This document shows positions 14,658-22,287 of a stretch of DNA of 38,139 nucleotides, one piece after another; the first letter of the stretch is position 1; every line of letters begins with the position of its first letter. This DNA is from an uncultured Clostridia bacterium (GTDB lineage: Bacteria > Bacillota > Clostridia > Lachnospirales > Anaerotignaceae). The stretch is from assembly GCA_945868505.1 (NCBI GenBank), contig CAMBLO010000025.1, positions 1 through 38,139 of the forward strand. Direction: 5' to 3'. A model generated the notes under the pieces. It saw nothing but the letters and a program-made list of their open reading frames with translations, was not told the DNA's origin and did not search any database. The position numbers and the translations under genes are program-made.

Positions 14658-15926
14658 ATGAACGTAAAAATCGGAAAAAGCCCTCTGAACGATGGGCAGG
14701 TACGCATCATCTCCTCCAAATCCGACGGACATCGTGCTATGATTGCGGCGGCATTGGCGGAGGAAGAATGTGTATTATTTCTGGAAGGCTGGAACGATGA
14801 TCTGGAAGCCACCAGCCGCTGCATTGAAGGGCTGGGGGGCGAAGTGGTGCGAGAACCCTCTGGTACGCTTATCGTTCCTATCTCCAAGGATGCCGCAGGA
14901 GAAGCTATTTTGGACTGCGGCGAAAGCGGTTCTACCCTGCGCTTTCTGTTGCCCGTAGCCGGTGCGCTGGGCAGAAATTCCCTCTTTGAAGGAAAGGGCA
15001 GACTGCCGGAAAGACCCATTGGTATCCTGCTGGAGGAAATGGAACAGCATGGCTGCAAGGCATCCAGCGACCATTTGCCTGTGGAATTGGAAGGACGGTT
15101 GACCAGTGGTGTTTACACACTGCCCGGCAATGTAAGCTCTCAGTTTATCACAGGGCTGCTGTTTGCACTGCCCCTATTGAAAGGGAACAGCGAGATTCGC
15201 CTGACAACGGATGTGGAATCCAAGGGCTATATTGATATGACCATCCGCACCCTGAAAACCTTCAACATTGCAGTGAAAGAAACGGAGCATGGCTGGTTCA
15301 TCCCCGGCGGGCAGACCTACCATGGTCCCCGCATGCGGATGGCAGAGGGAGATTGGAGCAGTGCCGCCTTTTGGCTGGTGGCAGGTGCCATCCATGGCAG
15401 CATCGGTTGTCAGGGGTTGGATATGGAATCTGCCCAAGGAGATAAAGAAATCGTTTCCATTTTGGAGCGGTTCGGTGCGGAAAGCAAAATCGTTATGAAT
15501 CAGGTGACCATGACCCATAAAAAAATGAAGGGCATCCGTATTGATGCGGCACAGATTCCCGATTTGGTGCCGATCCTGTGCGTGGCGGCGGCTGCGGCAG
15601 AGGGAAAAACAGAAATTTATAACGCAGGCAGACTGCGGATCAAAGAAAGCGACAGACTGGCAGCCATGGCAGACTGTATGAAAAAAATTGGCGTAGAAGT
15701 AGAAGAAAAGCCAGATGGCATCACCATCACAGGGGGCTGCAATCCCCCCGAAGGAGAAATCGTCATTGATTCCTATGGCGACCATCGCATCGTGATGGCA
15801 ATGGCGATTGCCGCCGTCAGCCTTGGGGTGGAACTCACCATCGAAGGGGCGGAGGCTGTGAATAAATCCTATCCTTCCTTCTTCGCAGAGCTGACGAAGC
15901 TGGGAGGTGTTGTAGATGTCCTCTAG
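14658..15926 (+). CDS. aroA: EPSP synthase (3-phosphoshikimate 1-carboxyvinyltransferase)
   Basis: Transfers the enolpyruvyl group of PEP to shikimate 3-phosphate. It has 422 residues and the two-domain inside-out barrel fold. ISSKSDGHRAMIAAAL holds the N-terminal Lys that binds substrate, DCGESGSTLRFLLPVAGA the conserved PEP region, GRLRIKESDRLAAM and SYGDHRIVMAMAIAA the C-terminal active-site blocks. GESGSTLRF differs from the common GNAGTAMR-type class I signature, which suggests a class II-like variant; glyphosate behaviour was not assessed. Its end overlaps aroC by 11 bases. Confidence 0.95.
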   Translation: MNVKIGKSPLNDGQVRIISSKSDGHRAMIAAALAEEECVLFLEGWNDDLEATSRCIEGLGGEVVREPSGTLIVPISKDAAGEAILDCGESGSTLRFLLPVAGALGRNSLFEGKGRLPERPIGILLEEMEQHGCKASSDHLPVELEGRLTSGVYTLPGNVSSQFITGLLFALPLLKGNSEIRLTTDVESKGYIDMTIRTLKTFNIAVKETEHGWFIPGGQTYHGPRMRMAEGDWSSAAFWLVAGAIHGSIGCQGLDMESAQGDKEIVSILERFGAESKIVMNQVTMTHKKMKGIRIDAAQIPDLVPILCVAAAAAEGKTEIYNAGRLRIKESDRLAAMADCMKKIGVEVEEKPDGITITGGCNPPEGEIVIDSYGDHRIVMAMAIAAVSLGVELTIEGAEAVNKSYPSFFAELTKLGGVVDVL

Positions 15927-17004
15927 TTTTGGGGAAAAAGTGAAAATTATGATTTTCGGACAGTCCCATTCGGAAGCCATCGGCGTTGTCATCGATGGCT
16001 TGCCCGTGGGGGAAGAAATTGATATGGAACGGGTGCAGCAGTTTATGGAACGCCGTGCCCCCGGCAGAAATGCCTATTCTACACCCCGCAAGGAGGGGGA
16101 TGTGCCCCGGGTGGTTTCGGGACTGTTTGAAGGCAAGACCTGTGGCGCACCCATTTGCGCTGTCATTGAAAATACGAATACAAGATCGAAGGATTATGAT
16201 AAATTGAAAGACCTGCCCAGACCCGGTCATGCAGACTTTACCGCATGGGTGAAGTATAAAGGTGCCAACGACCATCGGGGCGGCGGGCATTTTTCCGGCA
16301 GGCTGACAGCACCCCTTTGCTTTGCGGGGGCGGTCTGTATGCAGATTTTGGAAAAAAAAGGTATCCATATCGGTGCCCATATCCTTTCCATCAAAGGGGT
16401 AAAGGATACGCCCTTTGACGAGGTGCAGGTGGATGCAGAAGCCTTGAAAGCGGTAACGGCAAAGGCGTTCCCTGTGCAGGATGATGCGGCAGGAGAAGAA
16501 ATGCAGGCGGCTATTGCGTCAGCAAGGGCCAATGCTGATTCCGTGGGCGGCATCATCGAATGTGCCGTGACAGGCTTGCCCGTAGGTGTAGGCGAGCCCA
16601 TGTTTGACGGCTTGGAAAGCAGATTGGCGGCGGCTGTTTTTGCCATTCCTGCAGTAAAAGGCGTGGAATTTGGCAAGGGCTTTGGCGTGGCAGAGCTGTT
16701 TGGCTCGGAAAATAACGATGATTTTATATACGGTGCAGATGGTACCGTCCGTACAAAGACCAACAACCACGGCGGTTCCTTAGGCGGCATTTCCAGCGGT
16801 ATGCCTTTGGTGCTGCGGGCGGCTTTCAAGCCCACTCCTTCCATTGGGCAGGAGCAGGATACCATCAGCATCAGCAAAAGAGAAAACGATAAATTGTCCG
16901 TTGTAGGCAGACATGACCCTTGTATTGTGCCCAGAGCCGTTCCCTGCGTGGAAGCGGCAACGGCTGTGGCGATTTTGGATTTGCTTTGCCGCATGGAACA
17001 ATAA
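15916..17004 (+). CDS. aroC: Chorismate synthase
   Basis: Removes phosphate from EPSP to give chorismate, using reduced FMN. It has 362 residues. The N-terminal signature reads FGQSHSEAIGVVIDGLP, where the common form is GESHG, with catalytic His at residue 18. RRAPGRNAYSTPRKEGD, GANDHRGGGHFSGRLTA and the C-terminal GRHDPCIVPRAVPCVEAATA are typical. It begins inside the last codons of aroA, which implies coupled translation. Confidence 0.96.
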   Translation: MSSSFGEKVKIMIFGQSHSEAIGVVIDGLPVGEEIDMERVQQFMERRAPGRNAYSTPRKEGDVPRVVSGLFEGKTCGAPICAVIENTNTRSKDYDKLKDLPRPGHADFTAWVKYKGANDHRGGGHFSGRLTAPLCFAGAVCMQILEKKGIHIGAHILSIKGVKDTPFDEVQVDAEALKAVTAKAFPVQDDAAGEEMQAAIASARANADSVGGIIECAVTGLPVGVGEPMFDGLESRLAAAVFAIPAVKGVEFGKGFGVAELFGSENNDDFIYGADGTVRTKTNNHGGSLGGISSGMPLVLRAAFKPTPSIGQEQDTISISKRENDKLSVVGRHDPCIVPRAVPCVEAATAVAILDLLCRMEQ

Positions 17005-17022
17005 GGAAAGGCGGAATAGACT

Positions 17023-18162
17023 ATGGATTTGAGTGCGATCAGAGAAAGAATCAATGCCATCGACGACCAGATGGTTGAATTATTCGTGGAACGGATGCAG
17101 GCAGCGGCAGAGGTTGCCAGCGCAAAGGCAGAAAAGAACCTGCCTGTGTTGGACTTGAGAAGGGAACAGGCGGTTTTGGAACGGGTTATGGAAAAGGCCG
17201 GCGAAGAATTTGAGCTTTATGTCAATAAGCTGTATCAGACCATGTTTGATATCAGCAAAAGCTATCAGGCAGGGATTTTGACAAAGGAAACTGCCCTGTC
17301 CGAAGAAATTTTGAAAAACATCGCAAATCCCCCCATGGAATTCCCCAGAAAGGCAGTTGTGGCTTGTCAGGGGGTTGAGGGCTCCTATGCGGCAAGGGCC
17401 TGCGACAGACTCTTTACCATCCCCAGCAAAATGTATTTCAGTAATTTTGAAAGCGTATTCAATGCGGTGGAATCCGGTCTGTGCAAATACGGCGTTCTGC
17501 CCATCGAAAACAGCTCCGCCGGTTCTGTTACAGAGGTCTACGACCTGATGGTGCGCCATAAATTCTATATCGTAAAAAGCTTGAAGCTGCATGTAAGCCA
17601 TGCCTTGCTGGCAAAGCCCGGTGTGAAGCTGGAGGATGTGAAGGAGGTCATCTCCCATTCTCAGGCATTGCAGCAGTGCAGCAACTTCCTGAAAGCGAAC
17701 CCCAATGTGAAGGTAACGATTTTCGAAAACACAGCAACAGCAGCAAAATTTGTTGCGGAAAGCGACAGAACGGATATCGCGGCTCTGTCCTCCACAGACT
17801 GTGCGAAGCTGTATGGGCTGAATGTGCTGAAGGACGGCGTGCAGAACAACGAAAACAACTACACCAGATTTATCTGTATCGCAAAGGATATGGAGATTTA
17901 CGCAGGCTCCAACAAAATCAGTCTGATGCTTTCCGTAGATCACAGACCAGGTTCTTTGCATGAGCTGATCGGTAAATTTGCCTGCCGTGGCATCAACTTG
18001 TGCAAGCTGGAAAGCCGCCCTATTCCCGGCAAGGATTTCGAATTCCGTTTCTATTTCGACTTGGACGGTTCTGTTTTCTCTCCTGAAATGCGGACAGTAC
18101 TGAAGGATATCGAACAGGCGGCAGAAAGTATGTCCTTCCTGGGCTGCTATTCCGAAGTATAA
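17023..18162 (+). CDS. pheA: Bifunctional chorismate mutase / prephenate dehydratase
   Basis: Converts chorismate to prephenate and then to phenylpyruvate for Phe synthesis. It has 379 residues in three parts. Chorismate mutase is about 1-85 (LSAIRERINAIDDQMVELFVERM). Prephenate dehydratase is about 111-285 (CQGVEGSYAARACDRLF, GVLPIENSSAGSV, and the catalytic TRF at 281-283). The ACT domain is about 298-372, with ESRP at 330-333, the Phe-binding motif. Feedback inhibition by Phe is therefore likely. It lies 18 bases after aroC. Confidence 0.96.
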   Translation: MDLSAIRERINAIDDQMVELFVERMQAAAEVASAKAEKNLPVLDLRREQAVLERVMEKAGEEFELYVNKLYQTMFDISKSYQAGILTKETALSEEILKNIANPPMEFPRKAVVACQGVEGSYAARACDRLFTIPSKMYFSNFESVFNAVESGLCKYGVLPIENSSAGSVTEVYDLMVRHKFYIVKSLKLHVSHALLAKPGVKLEDVKEVISHSQALQQCSNFLKANPNVKVTIFENTATAAKFVAESDRTDIAALSSTDCAKLYGLNVLKDGVQNNENNYTRFICIAKDMEIYAGSNKISLMLSVDHRPGSLHELIGKFACRGINLCKLESRPIPGKDFEFRFYFDLDGSVFSPEMRTVLKDIEQAAESMSFLGCYSEV

Positions 18163-18174
18163 GGAGGCGATTGG

Positions 18175-18609
18175 ATGAAACTGCTTGTCATCAATGGCCC
18201 CAACCTGAATATGCTGGGCATTCGGGAAAAGAATATTTATGGGGCGGAAACCTATGAGGATTTGAAAGCCCTCATTGAACAGACCTTTGCGGAGAAAGGC
18301 ATCGAAGGAGAAATCTACCAGTCCAACCATGAAGGGGATTTGGTGGATCGTATCCAGCAGGCTTATTTTGACGGTACGGATGGCATTGTCATCAACCCTG
18401 CCGCCTATACCCATACCAGTGTTGCCATTTTGGATGCCTTAAAGGCAGTGAGCCTGCCTGCAGTGGAGGTACATATTTCCGATGTGAAGGAACGGGAGGA
18501 TTTTCGTCAGATTTCCTATGCGGGGAAAGCCTGTGTGAAAACCATCATGGGCAAGGGCTTTCAGGGCTATGTGGAAGCCATTGCATATTTGGTAGGGCAA
18601 TATAAATAA
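18175..18609 (+). CDS. aroQ: 3-dehydroquinate dehydratase, type II
   Basis: Dehydrates 3-dehydroquinate to 3-dehydroshikimate. It has 144 residues, the normal length of the small dodecameric type II enzyme. INGPNLNMLGIREKNIYG contains the catalytic Arg and Tyr, NPAAYTHTSVAILDAL the Asn/His block, and VEVHISDVKERE the His near the substrate. TAAGGAGGCG lies before the ATG, 12 bases after pheA. Confidence 0.96.
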   Translation: MKLLVINGPNLNMLGIREKNIYGAETYEDLKALIEQTFAEKGIEGEIYQSNHEGDLVDRIQQAYFDGTDGIVINPAAYTHTSVAILDALKAVSLPAVEVHISDVKEREDFRQISYAGKACVKTIMGKGFQGYVEAIAYLVGQYK

Positions 18610-18661
18610 GAGAAACATACAAAAGATAAGAGAAACTGAAACAGAAAGAAGGCGAATCAAC

Positions 18662-19852
18662 ATGATTTCCGACAGAATGTCAAAATTGCTGGAAAGAAGC
18701 GCTGCCATGAGCAGTATGTATACAGAAAGCGCCCGGATGAAGGAGCAGTATGGGGCGGAGAACGTTTACGATTTCGGTATGGGCAATCCCAATCTGGCTG
18801 CGCCTGATATCATCAGAGAAACCAGTATACGTGTGCTGAATGAAACAGACCCTTGGTATCTGCACCACTATATGCCCAACAATGGCTTTATCGAAGCCAG
18901 AGAAAAGATTGCAGCCAGCCTGAACCGTCGCTTCGGGGAAAGCCTTGGTGTGGATAATATTATGATGTGTACCGGGGCTGCCGGTGGCATCAACTGCCTG
19001 CTGAAGGTACTGATGGACCCTGGGCAGGAGGTGCTGACTTTTGCCCCTTACTTCGGGGAATATGACCGCTATGCCGATAACGTAAACTGCACCCTGACAG
19101 CAGTCCCCCCCAATATCCCCACCTTCCAGCCGGACCCTGCGGAGCTGGCAAAGTGCGTGACAGAAAAAACGAGGGCTGTCCTAATTGATAATCCCAACAA
19201 TCCGACAGGGGTTGTTTATAGCGGGGAAACCATCAAAGCCATTGCCCGAGTGCTTTCTGAAAAGGAAAAGGAATTTGGACATGCCATCTATCTGATTTCT
19301 GATGAACCCTACAGAGAACTGGTATATGACGGGGCAGTGGTGCCTTGGATTCCTGATTATTATAAAAATACCATCGTTGCCTATTCCTTCTCAAAATCCC
19401 TTTCCCTGCCCGGCGACCGTATCGGTTATCTGGCACTGAGAAGCGATGTGGAGGATTTTGAAAATATCATTTACGGCGTAGCTGTTGCTACCCGTATCAT
19501 GGGTTTTATCAATGCCCCCGGTCTGCAGCAGATGGTTTGTGCGGAATGCTGCGAAGAACTGGTGGATATCAGCTTCTATGACAGAAACAGAGAACGCCTT
19601 TATAACGCTTTGATAGAATATGGCTATGAATGTGCAAAGCCCCAAGGTGCCTTTTATATGTTCGTAAAGACGCCTATCGCAGATGATGTGGCTTTTGTCA
19701 ACAAAGCAAAGGAACACCGCATCCTGCTGACACCCGGCAGCGGCTTTGGCTGTCCCGGCTATGTGCGCATTTCCTATTGCGTATCTCCCCAGACCATCGA
19801 AGGCTCTTTGCCCGGTTTCAAGGCTTTGGCGGAATTTTATAAAAATAAATAA
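18662..19852 (+). CDS. PLP-dependent aminotransferase class I/II, probably aromatic/aspartate type
   Basis: A 396-residue fold-type I aminotransferase. DNPNNPTGVVYSGE carries the substrate-binding Asn, LISDEPYRELVYDG the PLP-contacting Asp and Tyr, and SFSKSLSLPGDRIGYLAL the PLP lysine at residue 245. YVRISYC holds the C-terminal Arg that binds the alpha-carboxylate. It is the last gene before the operon terminator, 52 bases after aroQ. Given the pathway, transamination of phenylpyruvate and 4-hydroxyphenylpyruvate is the likely job; substrate range cannot be read from the sequence. aroE and aroK are not in this operon. Confidence 0.88.
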   Translation: MISDRMSKLLERSAAMSSMYTESARMKEQYGAENVYDFGMGNPNLAAPDIIRETSIRVLNETDPWYLHHYMPNNGFIEAREKIAASLNRRFGESLGVDNIMMCTGAAGGINCLLKVLMDPGQEVLTFAPYFGEYDRYADNVNCTLTAVPPNIPTFQPDPAELAKCVTEKTRAVLIDNPNNPTGVVYSGETIKAIARVLSEKEKEFGHAIYLISDEPYRELVYDGAVVPWIPDYYKNTIVAYSFSKSLSLPGDRIGYLALRSDVEDFENIIYGVAVATRIMGFINAPGLQQMVCAECCEELVDISFYDRNRERLYNALIEYGYECAKPQGAFYMFVKTPIADDVAFVNKAKEHRILLTPGSGFGCPGYVRISYCVSPQTIEGSLPGFKALAEFYKNK

Positions 19853-19864
19853 ACGGATGGATAG

Positions 19865-19903
19865 AATAAGACGCAGAAAGTGATTTCTGGGTCTTATTTT
19901 TTT
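19865..19903 (+). terminator. Terminator of the aromatic operon
   Basis: AATAAGAC (19865-19872) pairs with GTCTTATT (19891-19898), with an inner CAGAAA/TTTCTG stem and a run of seven T. It separates the aro operon from the cell-wall cluster. Confidence 0.92.
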
Positions 19904-20175
19904 GCTTTAGAGAAAAAAACAAGCGTGGGTGGAGCGTGGTGGAGGGGATAGAAAACAGAAAAAATTGGTTTTTGGTGGAAATTGGAGGGAGACCTTTCAT
20001 TTTTTGTGGGAAAAGGCTTGAAATATGGGGCTTTTTTAATGAAAAAAATACATGGAAAACGTTCTTTTGGGGTTGTTTTTTTGGGACGGGTATATTACAA
20101 TGTGGATAGAAGTGGCGTAAAGTGGTTTTTTGTGGTGAAAAAGCACCATAAAAGTGGGTGAGTGGTGAAAGGTGG
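19904..20175 (+). promoter_or_regulatory. mraZ promoter and GTGG operator array
   Basis: TTGTTT (20073-20078) and TACAAT (20096-20101) with a 17-base gap form a candidate promoter. Immediately downstream GTGG occurs at 20102, 20112, 20122 and 20132, exactly 10 bases apart, then at 20154, 20162 and 20172. MraZ binds short direct repeats of the TGGG/GTGG type spaced by one helical turn and represses its own operon. Six further GTGG copies lie at 19925-20009, and CCAC is absent on this strand. No gene is seen in these 270 bases. Confidence 0.7.
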
Positions 20176-20185
20176 TGACAGCGAG

Positions 20186-20617
20186 ATGTTCTTGGGACAG
20201 TATCAACATTCCATTGATGCAAAAGGGCGTTTGATTGTTCCCGCGAAGTTCAGAGAAGGGCTTGGCGAGCATTTCGTTGTGACAAAGGGCTTGGATAAAT
20301 GCCTTTTCGCCTACCCCGAAGCAGAATGGAAGGTATTTGAAGAAAAACTGAAACAACTGCCACTGACGAACACGGGCGCAAGAAAATTCGTCCGTTTCTT
20401 TTTCGCTGGGGCGGTGGAATGTGAACTGGATAACCAAGGGCGCATCATGGTTCCCACCCATCTGCGGGAATATGCGGGCTTGAAGAAGGATATCGTTTCC
20501 ATTGGTGTGAATAACCGCATCGAAATCTGGAATAAAGAAAATTGGAACGAATATAGCGACGAAGAAGATTACATCAGTAATGAGCTGGCATTTGAAATGG
20601 AGAACTTAGGCATATAA
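20186..20617 (+). CDS. mraZ: Transcriptional regulator MraZ
   Basis: A DNA-binding repressor of the division and cell-wall cluster, made of two AbrB-like half-domains. It has 143 residues. Each half has the conserved D-x3-[15 protein letters not shown] (Asp11, Arg15) and [16 protein letters not shown] (Asp82, Arg86). The ATG at 20186 gives the family-typical start [11 protein letters not shown]; a GTG at 20162 is in frame but would add a non-conserved stretch and overlaps an operator repeat. It is the first gene of the cluster. Confidence 0.95.
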   Translation: MFLGQYQHSIDAKGRLIVPAKFREGLGEHFVVTKGLDKCLFAYPEAEWKVFEEKLKQLPLTNTGARKFVRFFFAGAVECELDNQGRIMVPTHLREYAGLKKDIVSIGVNNRIEIWNKENWNEYSDEEDYISNELAFEMENLGI

Positions 20618-20725
20618 CGAATGCTTTTGCAGCCCGAAGGGGGCAAAAGGGAAGGCAGCAAGGCTGCGTTCGGAAGCCTCGTAAGAGGATGATTCGTTAT
20701 GAATAAATTTGCGGAGCAAATTTAT
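20616..20725 (+). other. Structured intergenic element between mraZ and rsmH
   Basis: TAACGAAT, overlapping the mraZ stop, can pair with ATTCGTTA (near 20692-20699) to close a multibranch fold. Inside lie CTTTTGC/GCAAAAG, GCAGC/GCTGC and CCTC/GAGG. Directly after is a perfect 10-bp hairpin ATAAATTTGC/GCAAATTTAT with a 3-base loop (20703-20725). No T run follows. It may be a repeat or an RNA-processing element; the class is not recognised. Confidence 0.6.
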
Positions 20726-20772
20726 GAATGAACATGATTGGATGAAATAAGAAATCGGAAAGGAAGTCAGGC

Positions 20773-21714
20773 ATGGAATTTCATCATATTTCCGTACTCC
20801 TGAACGAGTGCATCGAAGAACTGAATATCAAGCCTGACGGCATTTATGTGGACGGTACCATGGGCGGCGGCGGTCACTCCTTGGAAATTGCCAAAAGGAT
20901 CGGAACAGGCCGTCTCATCTGTATCGACCAAGACCCCAACGCCCACGAAGCGGCGGGCAAGCGGCTGGCAGAGCATAAGGAAAAAATCACCTTTGTGCGG
21001 GACAACTTCGGCAACATTGCCCATATTTTGGACGAGCTTGGCATAGAAAAAATCGATGGGATGCTGATGGATATTGGCGTTTCCTCTCATCAGTTGGACG
21101 AAGCGGAACGGGGCTTTTCCTATCAGCAGGACGCTCCTCTGGATATGCGGATGAATCCCGACAGACCTTTTAGTGCCTACAATGTGGTGAATGAATACAG
21201 CGAGGACGAGCTGGACAGAGTGATTTTCACCTATGGCGAGGAACGCTGGGCAAGACGTATCGCCCAGTTTATTGTAAAGGAAAGAGAAGCAAAGCCCATC
21301 GAAACCACAGGCGAATTGGTAGATATCATCAAAAAGGCAGTTCCCAAGGGCGCCAGAAAGGATGGTCCCCACCCGGCAAAGCGAACCTTTCAGGCCATCC
21401 GCATCGAAGTCAACGGTGAATTGGATGTGCTGCAAAAGGCCATTGATGATGTTTCGGAAAGATTGAACGAAGGCGGCAGGCTTTGTATTATCACCTTCCA
21501 CTCTCTGGAAGACAGAATTGTGAAGGATGCCTTCCGTAAGCAGGAAAACCCCTGCATCTGTCCACCTCAGTTTCCCGTATGCGTTTGCGGGAAGAAGCCC
21601 TTGGGCAGGGTGGTCACCAGAAAGCCTATTTTACCCAGTAAAGAAGAATTGGAGATGAACCCTCGTTCCAGAAGCGCAAAGCTGCGGGTACTGGAAGGGA
21701 TTGCCCATGATTAA
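20773..21714 (+). CDS. rsmH: 16S rRNA (cytosine-1402-N4)-methyltransferase
   Basis: Methylates N4 of C1402 in the P site of 16S rRNA with SAM. It has 313 residues. [17 protein letters not shown] is the SAM-binding motif, [30 protein letters not shown] the signature block, and [25 protein letters not shown] plus [16 protein letters not shown] are highly conserved. The ATG at 20773 follows GGAAAGGAAG. It is the usual second gene of the cluster. Confidence 0.97.
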   Translation: MEFHHISVLLNECIEELNIKPDGIYVDGTMGGGGHSLEIAKRIGTGRLICIDQDPNAHEAAGKRLAEHKEKITFVRDNFGNIAHILDELGIEKIDGMLMDIGVSSHQLDEAERGFSYQQDAPLDMRMNPDRPFSAYNVVNEYSEDELDRVIFTYGEERWARRIAQFIVKEREAKPIETTGELVDIIKKAVPKGARKDGPHPAKRTFQAIRIEVNGELDVLQKAIDDVSERLNEGGRLCIITFHSLEDRIVKDAFRKQENPCICPPQFPVCVCGKKPLGRVVTRKPILPSKEELEMNPRSRSAKLRVLEGIAHD

Positions 21715-21747
21715 AGCATAGAAAACTCACGGAAAGGAGGGGAGAAC

Positions 21748-22281
21748 ATGGCTGCAAAGAAATATCAGGAAAGAAAGCCCATGGAAAAAGGTTCTTACTA
21801 TACCTACGGCAATGTGGCCTATGAATTGCAGCCAGATTATACCCCCTATCGTGTCCGTGAGGAGGAAGAAGAGCGACGCAAGGAAGCGGCGCGCATCGCT
21901 AAGGAAGAAGCCAGAGAGCATCGGATTTCTTCCGCAAAAATGATTGGCATTGCCTTGGTGCTTTTTGTTGGCTGTATCGCTTTTATGGGGATGCATGTTG
22001 TGGTGGATAACGCAGAGGTTTCCCTCCGCAGACAGAAAAGCACACTGGAAGACCTGAAATCCGCCAATGCCATTTTGGAAGCAGAATTGACAGAACAGTT
22101 GGATATGGATTATATCAAGCAGGAAGCTACAGAGCGACTGGGTATGAGCGAACCTCAGCCCTATCAGGTGGTATATATCGATGTACCCAAACAGAGCTAT
22201 ACGGTGCAGTATGCGGCGGATGACGGGGCGGAAGACGAATCTTTGTTGGATAAGATAAAAAATATCTTGAAAAAGGATTGA
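21748..22281 (+). CDS. ftsL: Cell division protein FtsL-like
   Basis: A bitopic septal protein of 177 residues. A basic/acidic cytoplasmic tail (1-60) is followed by one membrane span (about 63-85, KMIGIALVLFVGCIAFMGMHVVV) and an extracellular coiled coil (about 88-130, SLRRQKSTLEDLKSANAILEAEL). EATERLGM near 140 is the motif shared with FtsL/DivIC. The position between rsmH and the division PBP fixes the assignment. The acidic C-terminal tail beyond 155 is longer than usual. Confidence 0.88.
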   Translation: MAAKKYQERKPMEKGSYYTYGNVAYELQPDYTPYRVREEEEERRKEAARIAKEEAREHRISSAKMIGIALVLFVGCIAFMGMHVVVDNAEVSLRRQKSTLEDLKSANAILEAELTEQLDMDYIKQEATERLGMSEPQPYQVVYIDVPKQSYTVQYAADDGAEDESLLDKIKNILKKD

Positions 22282-22287
22282 TGATAA

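Noticed and set aside
17080..18414. Long minus-strand frame opposite pheA and aroQ
   Set aside because: It spans two confirmed genes in opposite sense, has no ribosome-binding site or domain, and has the composition of a complementary shadow.
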